Shown: positions 16,783 through 25,622, counted from the first letter of the stretch. The stretch: DNA of 64,000 nt from Clostridia bacterium (GCA_017937655.1 JAGBDE010000003.1:62001-126000), one strand, 5' to 3'. Notes: generated from the letters alone by a model not told the origin. Numbers and translations are program-made.

Positions 16783-17847
16783 ATGCAGGCAGAGAACGCG
16801 ACTTACGCAGAAAAATGGAAAAGCCTGCTGTGGCTGGCTCCTTTGTTTCTTCTGGCGCTTTGGCAGCGGCAGCTGGTTTTGCGGCTGATCTCCCAGCTGT
16901 TTCTGGGCGTGCTGGCGGCAGCCGCCGCCCTGCCCATCGCCCGGCCGTTGGAAAAAAAGCTGAAGCGAAGCCTTGCTGCCGCGCTGGCCATCTTCGGGCT
17001 GATTGGCGGCGTGGGGCTGCTGTTTTTGCTGCTGGTGCCATCCCTCACAGCCCAGGCCAGGCAAATCGCCGCGTCGCTGCCCGGGGCCTACGCCCGGGTG
17101 GCAGAACTGCTCCATCAGGGCGAAAACTGGCTGGCCGCCAAGGGCATCGTCATGGACGAAAGCTGGAAAATGGAGCTGCTCTCCCGGGGACAAGGCCTGC
17201 TGGAAAAAGCGGCCATGGTCATCGGCGGATGGCTGCAAAGCCTGGCAGGCAGCCTTGGCAAATGGATGCTGACGCCCGTATTTGCCTACTACCTGCTGCG
17301 GGACCGGCGGGAGATCAGCGAATGGGCGCTGATGCTGTTTCCGGCACATCGGCGGGGGATGATCGTCCGTGCGCTGCGTGAGATGCGCCGGGAGACCATC
17401 GGCTACCTCCGTGCCCAGCTAATGATTTCCGGGGCCATCGGCCTGCTGACGGCGGTGGGGCTGCTGCTCTGCGGCATTCCATCCTGGTTGCTGCTGGGCG
17501 TGATCATGGCCGTGCTGGAGCTGATCCCCTACATCGGCCCGCTGCTGGGCGGCGCGGTGGTGGCGCTGTTTTCCTGGCAGCAGGGCCTCACGCGGATGCT
17601 CTGGGCCTTGGGGGTGGTCATCCTGGTGCAGCAGGTGGAGGGTAATCTTCTGGCCCCCAAACTGACCAGCGACGCCACCCGGCTGCATCCGCTGGCGGTG
17701 CTGCTGGGCATTCTGGCAGGCGGTTCCCTGGCGGGCATGACGGGCATCCTGCTGGCCGTGCCGGTGATTCTGTGCGTCCGGGCGGTGCTGCAGGTCATCA
17801 GCCTGGAGCGGATGGAGCAGCGGCTCAGCTTTCATAAGCGCGCATAA
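16783..17847 (+). CDS. AI-2E family permease
   Basis: A 354-residue membrane protein of the AI-2E (PF01594-type) superfamily. Two N-terminal helices (about 20-38, 65-85) precede a soluble amphipathic stretch (90-165), then further helices with the conserved P-Y-I-G-P-L-L-G-G near residue 247 and L-H-P-L-A-V-L-L-G-I near 303. Members include YtvI-like sporulation proteins, Na+/H+ antiporters and the AI-2 exporter TqsA; specificity cannot be read. It starts 70 bases after the 47-residue gene, behind GAAGGAGG, probably in the same unit. Confidence 0.88.
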   Translation: MQAENATYAEKWKSLLWLAPLFLLALWQRQLVLRLISQLFLGVLAAAAALPIARPLEKKLKRSLAAALAIFGLIGGVGLLFLLLVPSLTAQARQIAASLPGAYARVAELLHQGENWLAAKGIVMDESWKMELLSRGQGLLEKAAMVIGGWLQSLAGSLGKWMLTPVFAYYLLRDRREISEWALMLFPAHRRGMIVRALREMRRETIGYLRAQLMISGAIGLLTAVGLLLCGIPSWLLLGVIMAVLELIPYIGPLLGGAVVALFSWQQGLTRMLWALGVVILVQQVEGNLLAPKLTSDATRLHPLAVLLGILAGGSLAGMTGILLAVPVILCVRAVLQVISLERMEQRLSFHKRA

Positions 17848-17852
17848 AAACG

Positions 17853-17874
17853 GAGCAGCCGGTTTGACTGCTCC
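17853..17874. repeat. Terminator-type direct repeat, copy 1
   Basis: A 22-base hairpin sequence (GAGCAG, 9-base loop CCGGTTTGA, CTGCTC, then C). The identical 22 bases recur at 18162-18183 in the same orientation. On the minus strand it is followed by CG then TTTTT, so both copies read as minus-strand terminators. Confidence 0.85.
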
Positions 17875-18161
17875 GTTTGGGTTGGCAAAAATGTGGAGGT
17901 GCAGGAGGCACTGTCCCGCAACCTCTGTCAGCATACAGCACGCTAACCGCGTGCTGTATTTGCTTCGGTTGATGACTTCGGGTCGCTAACGCCTTCGGCG
18001 TTGTGTCCACCGGACACGCGCTTCCCTCCGTCTCCCCTGCCGGGTGTGGGCAGAGCCCACAAGCCTTACGCCGCAGCGTTTTCCAGCGAACACAGCGAGC
18101 ACCGAAGGTGCAAGATGTGTGACTTTGTTCGAAAAGCATGGTATTATCGCCACACAAAAAA
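17875..18161. repeat. Structured intergenic repeat-like element
   Basis: A 287-base non-coding stretch between the two 22-base direct repeats. It carries four perfect hairpins in under 130 bases: TACAGCACGC/GCGTGCTGTA (17934-17958), AACGCC-TTC-GGCGTT (17988-18002), GTGTCC-ACC-GGACAC (18003-18017) and GTGGGC-AGA-GCCCAC (18046-18060). A 147-codon open frame crosses it on the minus strand (18268 to 17825) but runs into two genes and looks non-coding. It could be a short mobile palindromic element or a structured RNA. Confidence 0.6.
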
Positions 18162-18183
18162 GAGCAGCCGGTTTGACTGCTCC
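18155..18183 (-). terminator. Terminator of ald (repeat copy 2)
   Basis: On the minus strand GAGCAG / CTGCTC with a 9-base loop is followed by TTTTTT, starting 13 bases after the ald stop. It is the second copy of the 22-base repeat (18162-18183). Confidence 0.85.
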
Positions 18184-18195
18184 ATTTTGTTAGAT

Positions 18196-19314
18196 TTACG
18201 CTTCCAGAACGTCGGCCAGCTGGGTGTATTCCAGGCTGAGGCTGTTGGCCAGGTTCTTGTTGACGCACTTGCCGGCGTAGATGTTCACGCCGTTGGCCAC
18301 GCCCTCGTTCATGCGGGCGGCGGCTTCCAGGCCGTTATCGGCGATCAGGCTGCCGTAGCGGATGGTGGCGTTGGCCAGGGCCACGGTGGAGGTGTAGGGC
18401 ACCGCGCCGGGCATGTTGCCCACGCAGTAGTGCACAATGCCTTCCTCGATGAACACAGGGTCGTCATGGGTGGTCACGTGGGAGGACTCGCAGCAGCCGC
18501 CCTGGTCGATGGCGATGTCCACGATGACCGCGCCCTTCTTCATCAGCTTCAGGTGCTCACGGCGCACCAGCTTGGGAGTGGCACCGCCGGGGATCAGCAC
18601 GGAGCCGATGACCAGGTCGGCCTCGGCCAGGGTCTTGCGGATGTTGGCCTCGGTGGAGTACAGGGTGGTGACGGACGCGCCGAAAATGTCCTCCAGATAG
18701 GCCAGGCGGTTGGGGTTGATGTCCAGCAGGGTGACCTGGGCGTCGATGCCCACGGCAGCCTTGGCAGCGTAAGTACCGGCGATGCCGCCGCCGATGATGA
18801 CGATCTTGCCGCGTTCCACGCCGGGCACGCCGCCCATGAGGATGCCGCGTCCGCCATAGCTGCGCTCGATGTACTTGGCGCCTTCCTGGATGGACAGGCG
18901 GCCGGCGATCTGGCTCATGGGGCGCAGGCAGGGCAGGTTGTTCTGCTCGTCGGTGATGGTTTCAAAGGCCACGGCCTTCACGTTCTTTTCCATCAGGATG
19001 CGGGTCAGCTCGGGGTTGGCGGCCAGGTGCAGATAGGTGTAGAGAATCTGGCCTTCGCGAAGCAGCGCATACTCGCACTCTTCGGGCTCCTTCACCTTCA
19101 CGATCATGTCCGCATTGTCAAAAACTTCCTTGGGGGTGGACAGGATCTTCGCGCCGGCCTCCACGTATTCTGCGTCGGAGAAGCCTGCGCCTTCGCCGGC
19201 GCCGGTCTCCACGTAAACGGTATGGCCGTGGGCCACGTAATGCATCACGTTGTCCGGAGTCAAACCTACGCGATATTCATGATTTTTCAGCTCTTTGGTG
19301 GTTCCAATAATCAT
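18196..19314 (-). CDS. ald: Alanine dehydrogenase
   Basis: A 372-residue enzyme that interconverts L-alanine and pyruvate plus ammonia with NAD. It opens with the family start I-I-G-T-T-K-E-L-K-N-H-E-Y-R-V-G-L-T-P, has the substrate-binding K-V-K-E-P near residue 75, and the NAD loop G-G-G-I-A-G-T-Y-A near 175. The ATG at 19314 gives the family's usual length and a good spacing from AAAAGGA; a GTG three codons earlier sits on that site. In spore formers Ald supports sporulation and alanine use. Its terminator is the hairpin at 18155-18183. Confidence 0.95.
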   Translation of the reverse strand: MIIGTTKELKNHEYRVGLTPDNVMHYVAHGHTVYVETGAGEGAGFSDAEYVEAGAKILSTPKEVFDNADMIVKVKEPEECEYALLREGQILYTYLHLAANPELTRILMEKNVKAVAFETITDEQNNLPCLRPMSQIAGRLSIQEGAKYIERSYGGRGILMGGVPGVERGKIVIIGGGIAGTYAAKAAVGIDAQVTLLDINPNRLAYLEDIFGASVTTLYSTEANIRKTLAEADLVIGSVLIPGGATPKLVRREHLKLMKKGAVIVDIAIDQGGCCESSHVTTHDDPVFIEEGIVHYCVGNMPGAVPYTSTVALANATIRYGSLIADNGLEAAARMNEGVANGVNIYAGKCVNKNLANSLSLEYTQLADVLEA

Positions 19315-19627
19315 TGTGGTCACATCCTTTTCGTGCTTATCAAACCGGGGGATTGGAAAGAAAAATGTCCCCCGGGGAAACCCTGAAACATTTTTCCCAG
19401 CTTTTTTATTCCATACCGAAAGTCTTCTTCCTGCAAAATCTGACAGAAAATTTCTGTTTTCCTGTTGTTCTTCTCCCGGGATGACATATTTTTCCCGGCG
19501 AAATTCTTAGAAAAATATGAATTTTTTGTTGCAAATCCCCTTGCTTTTTTTCACAAACCGCTTTACAATAAAAAAAAGACTGTTAATAGGTCTTTACAAT
19601 GATATTCCCATGAAAGGATAGAAACCT
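19315..19627. other. AT-rich intergenic region between ald and the two-component genes
   Basis: 313 bases with divergent promoters expected. The right end holds a weak promoter (next entry) and an AAAGGATAG site before 19628. A palindromic C/G run (CCCCCGG and CCCCGGGG) lies near 19348-19378. No gene or RNA is supported. Confidence 0.6.
19562..19588 (+). promoter_or_regulatory. Candidate promoter of the response regulator
   Basis: TTTACA (19562-19567), 15 bases, TTAATA (19583-19588). Weak match; a second TTTACA occurs at 19593-19598. Confidence 0.35.
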
Positions 19628-20320
19628 ATGGCGAAGCGAATTTTGCTGGTTGACGACGAGCCTCTCATCGTAAAAGGTTTGAAATATACACTTGAACAGG
19701 AAGGCTTCGAGACTGACTCCGCCGCCGATGGCGACGAAGCGTTGACCAAGTTTTTCTCCGGTCATTACGATTTTATCCTTCTTGACGTGATGCTTCCCAA
19801 GGTGGACGGCATCACCGTTTGTCAGCGCATCCGCGAGCACAGCAATGTGCCCATCATCATGCTCACCGCCAAGGGCGAGCAGATCGACAAGATCCTGGGC
19901 CTGGAATACGGCGCTGACGACTATATGACCAAGCCCTTCAACATCCTGGAGGTCAAGGCCCGCATCAAGACCATCCTGCGCCGTACTGCCGCCTCCACCC
20001 AGAGCGAAGTGCGCAAGACCGTCCGCGTGCATGATATGGAAATCAATTCCATCAACCGTTCCGTCACCCTGGGCGGCAACGAAGTACGCCTGACCGCCAA
20101 GGAGTTTGACCTGCTGCAGGTGTTCATCAACAACCGGGGCAAGGTCTTCAGCCGCGAAAGCCTGCTGGAAACCGTCTGGAAATATGACTACACCGGCGAC
20201 GCCCGCACCGTTGACGTACACATCCGCCGCCTGCGTGAAAAAATTGAGCGCAATCCCGCTCAGCCTGAATTCATCTTCACCAAGTGGGGAGTGGGTTACT
20301 ATTTCACGGATAAAGATTAA
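19628..20320 (+). CDS. OmpR/PhoP-type response regulator
   Basis: A 230-residue regulator. Receiver domain residues 1-120 with acidic pair D9-D10, phosphoacceptor D53 (L-L-D-V-M-L-P), T in L-T-A-K and K in T-K-P-F. The C-terminal winged helix (about 130-228) ends with R-T-V-D-V-H-I-R-R-L-R and G-V-G-Y-Y-F. Its 3' end overlaps the histidine kinase frame, so both are made together. Targets are unknown; two GerMN lipoprotein genes follow. Confidence 0.95.
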   Translation: MAKRILLVDDEPLIVKGLKYTLEQEGFETDSAADGDEALTKFFSGHYDFILLDVMLPKVDGITVCQRIREHSNVPIIMLTAKGEQIDKILGLEYGADDYMTKPFNILEVKARIKTILRRTAASTQSEVRKTVRVHDMEINSINRSVTLGGNEVRLTAKEFDLLQVFINNRGKVFSRESLLETVWKYDYTGDARTVDVHIRRLREKIERNPAQPEFIFTKWGVGYYFTDKD

Positions 20321-21776
20321 CAATCCCTTCACATCCATCCGCTGGAAAATTCTATTCGCCTTCCTGCTGATTGTGGGAGTTAGCTACTTTGCGGTAGCTA
20401 CCTCCCTCATTGGTTTGGTGGGCGATTATTTGTTCGACGACCGCATGCTCAAGGACCGCACCGCCACCGATAAGGTAGCGGCGGAGATCTCCCACCTGTA
20501 TACCAGCGGCCAGGCGGACAAGCTCCAGCCCATTCTGGAATCCCACGGCGGCGACATGAACGGCCGCCTCATGCTGCTGGACGAAACCGGCAAGGTGCAG
20601 CTGGACAGCTTTTCCCAGCTGAATGGCTCCCGGCTGGAGCTGCCGGAAGTGATCTCCATCCTGTCCATGGGCAAAACTGCCGACTACGGCGTCCACGAGC
20701 TCACTGGCGACGGTCAGCGCACCTGGCTGGATTACCTGAAGCCTTACAATCCCAACTCCGAGTGGGTCAGCTATTGTTCCTCCGCCCTGACCAAAAACGG
20801 CGTAATCTACGGCGTGCTGCTGTACTCCGCCCCCGTGGAGGACATGATGCAGCGGCTTTCCTCCCTGCAAAGCAGGATGATCCTCTATTTCCTGCTGGCT
20901 GCCGTGGCCGCCATGGTCATCGCCCTGTTTTTCTCCCGGGTGCTGACCAAACCTTTGGCCACTTTGACCCGCAGCATCCAGCGCATGGGCCGGGGCGACT
21001 TCTCCGTCCGTGTGCCGGTCAAGGGCAGCAGCGAAATCCGCCGCCTGAGCGAAACCTTCAATACCATGTCCGAGAAGCTGGAAATGCTGGACACGAGCCG
21101 CAACCAGTTTGTTTCCAATGCCAGTCATGAGCTGAAAACGCCCCTGGCCACCATGAAGATCCTGCTGGAGGGCATCATCTACCAGCCGGAAATGGACGCG
21201 GAGCTGCGCACGGAATTTTTGACCGATATCAACCGGGAAATCGACCGGCTGAACTCCATCATCAGCGATCTGCTCACCTTGGTCAGCGTGGACTCCAAGG
21301 CCATGCGCTTAAAGCGCACAACCTTCAGCCTGGCACAGGTCATCACCGATACGGCGCGCCTTTTGCAGCCCGTTGCAGAGCGCAACCATCAGGAACTGAA
21401 GCTGGTCATCAACGACAAATGCGAGATGTACGCGGACTGCGCCAAGCTGACCCAGGTCTGCTACAACCTGATGGAAAACGCCCTGAAATACACCCAGGAG
21501 GGCGGCTCCATTCGCGTCCGGCTGATCCGCTCCGGCCGGGACGCGGTGTTCACCGTCAGCGACAACGGCCCCGGCATTCCCAAGGAAGACCAAGCCCACA
21601 TCTTCGACCGTTTCTACCGGGTGGATAAGGCCCGCAGCCGCGATACCGGCGGCACCGGCCTGGGCCTGAGCATCGTGCACCAGATGGTGCTGATGCACGG
21701 CGGCAGCATCTCCGTGGAAAGCGAAGAGGGCGCCGGCTCCACCTTCACCGTAGAGCTTCCCATCCACCAAGGCTGA
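20301..21776 (+). CDS. Membrane sensor histidine kinase
   Basis: About 491 residues. Helix 1 lies at about residues 15-37, an extracellular sensor region at about 40-190, helix 2 at about 193-213, then HAMP, the H box with H276 (N-A-S-H-E-L-K-T-P-L), N box (M-E-N-A-L-K-Y), and ATP-lid G boxes S-D-N-G-P-G-I-P and G-T-G-L-G-L-S. The start is uncertain: no ATG, GTG or TTG lies close before helix 1. ATT at 20301, 9 bases after GGGGAG, or ATA at 20310 fits best; GTG at 20235 would add 22 residues inside the regulator gene. It pairs with the upstream regulator. Confidence 0.9.
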   Translation: MSRIKINNPFTSIRWKILFAFLLIVGVSYFAVATSLIGLVGDYLFDDRMLKDRTATDKVAAEISHLYTSGQADKLQPILESHGGDMNGRLMLLDETGKVQLDSFSQLNGSRLELPEVISILSMGKTADYGVHELTGDGQRTWLDYLKPYNPNSEWVSYCSSALTKNGVIYGVLLYSAPVEDMMQRLSSLQSRMILYFLLAAVAAMVIALFFSRVLTKPLATLTRSIQRMGRGDFSVRVPVKGSSEIRRLSETFNTMSEKLEMLDTSRNQFVSNASHELKTPLATMKILLEGIIYQPEMDAELRTEFLTDINREIDRLNSIISDLLTLVSVDSKAMRLKRTTFSLAQVITDTARLLQPVAERNHQELKLVINDKCEMYADCAKLTQVCYNLMENALKYTQEGGSIRVRLIRSGRDAVFTVSDNGPGIPKEDQAHIFDRFYRVDKARSRDTGGTGLGLSIVHQMVLMHGGSISVESEEGAGSTFTVELPIHQG

Positions 21777-21797
21777 TTGATTATGCAGGAGAGAAAT

Positions 21798-22763
21798 ATG
21801 CATCGTTTTGTGAAAGTGATCATCGTCTGCCTGCTGGCCCTGTGCCTGACTGGCTGCAGTCAAGCTGCCAATCCCCTGCTGCGCAACGAGGCCACGCCCA
21901 TGCCCGGCACGGACGAGCAGCTGCACTCCGCCACCGCCGGCGACGGCCGGGTGGATCAGCATCAGGCCACGCTGTATTTCCGTTTTCTGGATTCTGACAT
22001 GCTGGCGGGCGAAAGCCGGGTCATTGAGGTCAGCCAGGACGAAAGCCTGGAAATGGCTCTGCTCAGCGCCTTGCTGGACGGCCCCTCCGCCGGGCAGATT
22101 GAGCTGCAACGGCTTCTGGGCGATGACGTGCGCATTGAGGACGTGTCCATCAGCGGCGACATGCTGTTTTTGACCCTCAGCGGCGCATTTCTCAGGGACA
22201 GCATTCCCGCCAACTGGCAAAGCCAGCCCCAATGGGCCCAGGAAGCGCCCCTTCGGCGGAAGCTGGCCTTGCAGAGCATCGTGGCTACGGTGACGGAAAA
22301 CCTGCCCTACACCAGCGTACAGGTGCTGGTGGCCGATAACGGCCAGAGCAGCGCCCGCCTGGATCGCAGCTATCTTCTCACCGGGGAGATCGGCCCGGCC
22401 GACCCCCTGATCCGCCAGGAAAGCCTGCTGCTGACCCCGGCCTCTGTGGCCGACCGGCTCATGAACGCCTGGCTCAGCCGGGATTTTTCCGGCATCTACG
22501 CCCTGACCGCTTCCTATTCCATGGAGCGGCCTGTGTACGAAACCTTCACCGCAGAGCTGGACGCGGCCCCCACCCTGACCGAGTTTACCTGCTCCTCCGG
22601 CAGCGTCTCCGGGGACGGACAATCCGCCACCGTGACCCTGCAGTTTTCCACCGTGGAGGGCGACCTGACCCTGTTCACCGCAGGCTATCCCCTGCACCTC
22701 CGGCGGGACAACGGCCTGTGGAAGATACCCTTTGACACCATCAAGCAGCTTATGCTCCCATGA
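21798..22763 (+). CDS. GerMN-domain lipoprotein
   Basis: A 321-residue lipoprotein. Residues 1-20 form a lipobox signal (C-L-T-G-C20). A GerMN domain lies at about 45-180 (A-T-L-Y-F-R-F, then L-L-S-A-L-L-D-G-P near 90). The second half is a separate alpha/beta region with N-A-W-L-S-R-D-F-S at about 215. GerMN domains occur in GerM, needed for SpoIIQ-SpoIIIAH assembly, and in LpqB-like lipoproteins next to two-component systems, the arrangement seen here. The ATG at 21798 follows GGAGAG; an earlier TTG at 21777 lacks a site. Confidence 0.85.
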   Translation: MHRFVKVIIVCLLALCLTGCSQAANPLLRNEATPMPGTDEQLHSATAGDGRVDQHQATLYFRFLDSDMLAGESRVIEVSQDESLEMALLSALLDGPSAGQIELQRLLGDDVRIEDVSISGDMLFLTLSGAFLRDSIPANWQSQPQWAQEAPLRRKLALQSIVATVTENLPYTSVQVLVADNGQSSARLDRSYLLTGEIGPADPLIRQESLLLTPASVADRLMNAWLSRDFSGIYALTASYSMERPVYETFTAELDAAPTLTEFTCSSGSVSGDGQSATVTLQFSTVEGDLTLFTAGYPLHLRRDNGLWKIPFDTIKQLMLP

Positions 22764-22782
22764 AGCGAAAGGAGCCTCATCC

Positions 22783-24321
22783 TTGAAAAAGCAACTTTTC
22801 TCCGGCCTGGCCCTGCTCATGGCCCTGCTGCTCACCGGCTGCACCGCCGCGCCGCCGCAATCGGAAACGCCGCCCTCCGTCACCCTGCCGCCCTCGGCCG
22901 CCAGCTATGTGGCCCCCATCGGCGACAGCGCTTTGGAGTACATCGGCAACGCCACCTTCTATCTGCCCCATAAAACCGGCAACCGGCTCACTTCTGTCAA
23001 CCAGGCGGTCACTTTCTCCGCCGCACGGCCCCAGCCGGAAAGCATCGTCCGTGCCATGATGTCCCACCCCGGAAACACCGTGGCCACCTCCCTGGGCGGC
23101 ACGGTGCAGCTGTCCCTCTACGGCGCCAACCCGGTGGAGGTCAGCCTGAACGTGGCCACGGTCAATCTGTCCGCCTCCGCGCTGCAAATGAACCGGGGCG
23201 ACCTGTACCTGAGCATGCAGGCCATTACCAACACCCTGACCGAGCTGCCCGGCATTGATTACGTGAATTTCCTGGTGGTGGATCGAGCCGTGGGCCTGGA
23301 CGTGGCCAATACCCTGCCCATGGGTGCGCTGAGCCACAGCCTGGAGGACAACATCCTGTCCATTTACGAGCAGAAGCTGAGCAACCGCGTCACCGTGGCC
23401 GACTCCCCCACCGACAAGCCCCTCTCCGCCAACGCCACCCTGTACTTCCCCCTGGCGGGTACGCCGGGCCTTATCGGCGAGGTGCGGGCCGTGAATTTCC
23501 CCAACCAGAATCAGCCCGATATGATCGCCCTGTTGCTGGACGAACTTAGCCAAGGCCCTTCCCGGCAGGAGATCCTCTCCCCCGCCTTGCCCACCTTGTC
23601 CAGCACGCTGATCAGCGCGCCCTATGTGACCTACTCCGAGGCCCTGGGCGGAAACGTTATCAACCTGGAGTTTTCCAGCCGTCTGGACCCGCTGCTGGAG
23701 GAAGCAGACGTGACCCGGGCCAACAGCATGGCCTCCCTGTGCTACACCCTGTCCACCTTCTTCCCCGGCACGGCGGGCATCGCGGTGACCATCGGCTCCG
23801 CCCCTGTGGAGACCCTCATGCTGACGGAGAGCTTCACCAGCTCCGTCCTGTTTACCGATCGGGTCATGAAGCGCAGCGATTTCGCGCCCTTGCTCTACGA
23901 CCTATGCACCCTTTACTTCACCGATGCGGACTACAGCGGCCTCATCGCCGTCAAGCGACCCGCGCCCTATTACCAGAAGCAGAATCCCCGGTATTTGCTG
24001 CTGGAGCTGGCCAAAGGCCCCAAGCCCTACGACAGCCAGACCGGCCTGACCGCCACATTGCCCATGGACTGCCTCACCGATGCCTCCATCCTGGGCCTGG
24101 CCAAATCGGAGCGGTCGCTGCTGGTGAACTTTGCGCCGGACTTTGGCACCGTGCCGGAAAGCCTGACCGGCGCCGAGGAGCGGATGCTGGTGTTCTCCAT
24201 GGTCAATACCCTCTGCGAAAACAGCGCCATCCAGAGCGTTGGCTTCTTCATCTCCGGCGTGCAGCCGGAAACCTTCTCCGGGGAGATCTACTGGCCCGGA
24301 CTGTTCTACCCCATGAAATAA
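22783..24321 (+). CDS. Lipoprotein with three GerMN-like domains
   Basis: A 512-residue lipoprotein started by TTG at 22783, 8 bases after AAAGGAG; this gives the signal K-K-Q-L-F-S-G then L-L-T-G-C20. Three GerMN-like units are visible: about 45-190 (A-T-F-Y-L-P-H), 205-350 (A-T-L-Y-F-P-L, then L-S-Q-G-P-S) and 365-505 (C-T-L-Y-F-T-D, then L-A-K-G-P-K). It lies 19 bases after the single-domain GerMN gene and may be its partner outside the membrane. Role in sporulation or envelope sensing is inferred from the family. Confidence 0.83.
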   Translation: MKKQLFSGLALLMALLLTGCTAAPPQSETPPSVTLPPSAASYVAPIGDSALEYIGNATFYLPHKTGNRLTSVNQAVTFSAARPQPESIVRAMMSHPGNTVATSLGGTVQLSLYGANPVEVSLNVATVNLSASALQMNRGDLYLSMQAITNTLTELPGIDYVNFLVVDRAVGLDVANTLPMGALSHSLEDNILSIYEQKLSNRVTVADSPTDKPLSANATLYFPLAGTPGLIGEVRAVNFPNQNQPDMIALLLDELSQGPSRQEILSPALPTLSSTLISAPYVTYSEALGGNVINLEFSSRLDPLLEEADVTRANSMASLCYTLSTFFPGTAGIAVTIGSAPVETLMLTESFTSSVLFTDRVMKRSDFAPLLYDLCTLYFTDADYSGLIAVKRPAPYYQKQNPRYLLLELAKGPKPYDSQTGLTATLPMDCLTDASILGLAKSERSLLVNFAPDFGTVPESLTGAEERMLVFSMVNTLCENSAIQSVGFFISGVQPETFSGEIYWPGLFYPMK

Positions 24322-24339
24322 GCAAAAACCTCCCACGCC

Positions 24340-24375
24340 AAAAGCCACGACAGCACCAGCTACCGTGGCTTTTCT
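24340..24375 (+). terminator. Terminator of the two-component/GerMN operon
   Basis: AAAAGCCACG (24340-24349) pairs with CGTGGCTTTT (24364-24373). A- and T-rich flanks on both sides make it usable also by the convergent hemW gene. Confidence 0.85.
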
Positions 24376-24428
24376 CAAAAACAAAATGACTACCCTCATT
24401 GTACGCAGAAATCATCATTGTAAAGCTA

Positions 24429-25586
24429 TTATTTCATCAACCGCAGCAATGCCTCGTTCTGCATCAGGAGGCCCTTGTCCGTCAGGCGGAAGCCGCCCCC
24501 CGTCCACATGCCCAGGCCGTCCCGCACAAGGCTTTCCAGCTCGTCGGGCCAAACCTGTTCCATGGCGCGGCCAAAACGGCCGGTAAACAGGCTGCTTTGC
24601 ACCCCGTCGTTCATGCGCAGGCCCAGCATCATGGTCTCAAACATGGCCTCTTCCTCGCCGATGGCCTCCCGCAGAGCGCAGGCATCTTCCCCGGCCTCCA
24701 TCCGGCGGATGTACTCGCCGGTGTCCTCCACATTGGCCAAGCGGATCCACCGGGCGTCCTCTTCCCGGGCGGGCGGCATCATGCCGTGGGCGTTGACCCC
24801 CAGCCCCAGATAATAGGCCCCCTGCCAATAGCCCACATTGTGGCGGCAGCGCTTGCCCTCCCGGGCGTAATTGCTGATCTCGTACTGGCTGTAGCCCTTT
24901 GCCGTCAGCACTTCCCGAGCCAATGAATACATCTCCGCCGCCGCATCGTCGTCCGGCACGGAAATTTGGCCCCGCTCCACCATGTCAAACAGCCGGGTGT
25001 TTTCCTCCAAAATCAGGCTGTAGGCCGATATATGCTCCGGCTCCATGTGGCAGGCCGCGTCCAGCGTCTCCCGCCATTCCCCGGCCGACTGCCCCGGCAG
25101 CCCAAACATCAAGTCCATATTCAGGTTGCGGATGCCGCTCCGCCGGGCCATCTCCACCGCCTGCCGGGCCTCGGCAAAGGTATGGATCCTGCCGATTCTT
25201 TTCAGAAGCGCATCCTGTGCCGCCTGCACGCCCAAGGACAGCCGGTTCATGCCGTAACGCTGCATCAGCTCCAGCCAGTTTTCCCGCAGCGTGCCCGGGT
25301 TTGCCTCGGAGGTAAACTCCACGTCCGGCCGGAAAGCAAAGCTGCTTTTCATCGCCCTAAGCACCCGCTCCATGCCCTCCTCCGGCACCAGCGACGGCGT
25401 TCCCCCGCCGATAAACACAGTGGAAACCTCCGCACCTATCCACTTTTTGCCAGCCGAAAGAATCTCCTTCTCCAGCGCGGCGCAGTAGCGGAGCATTTCC
25501 TCCTGGCCGGCGGGATGGGAGCAGAAATCGCAATAAAAACATTTTGCTTTACAAAAGGGAAAATGGACATATAATTGAAGTACCAT
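24429..25586 (-). CDS. hemW: HemW-like radical SAM protein
   Basis: A 385-residue radical SAM enzyme. The iron-sulfur cluster cysteines are C12, C16 and C19 (F-C-K-A-K-C-F-Y-C-D-F), then C22. The G-G-G-T-P-S-L motif near 57 binds SAM, and N-L-D-L/M-D-L-M-F-G-L-P-G-Q near 160 is typical. HemW is a heme chaperone once annotated as oxygen-independent coproporphyrinogen oxidase; the shorter N-terminal tail here fits HemW better than HemN. The ATG at 25586 follows GGGAGGA by 4 bases. Confidence 0.92.
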   Translation of the reverse strand: MVLQLYVHFPFCKAKCFYCDFCSHPAGQEEMLRYCAALEKEILSAGKKWIGAEVSTVFIGGGTPSLVPEEGMERVLRAMKSSFAFRPDVEFTSEANPGTLRENWLELMQRYGMNRLSLGVQAAQDALLKRIGRIHTFAEARQAVEMARRSGIRNLNMDLMFGLPGQSAGEWRETLDAACHMEPEHISAYSLILEENTRLFDMVERGQISVPDDDAAAEMYSLAREVLTAKGYSQYEISNYAREGKRCRHNVGYWQGAYYLGLGVNAHGMMPPAREEDARWIRLANVEDTGEYIRRMEAGEDACALREAIGEEEAMFETMMLGLRMNDGVQSSLFTGRFGRAMEQVWPDELESLVRDGLGMWTGGGFRLTDKGLLMQNEALLRLMK

Positions 25587-25622
25587 ACTATCCTCCCGAT
25601 ATATGCAAAAGCTTCGTGAAAG

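Noticed and set aside
17825-18268. 147-codon protein frame on the minus strand
   Set aside because: It overlaps the ends of two real genes, has no ribosome site and runs through a set of hairpins; the composition looks non-coding.
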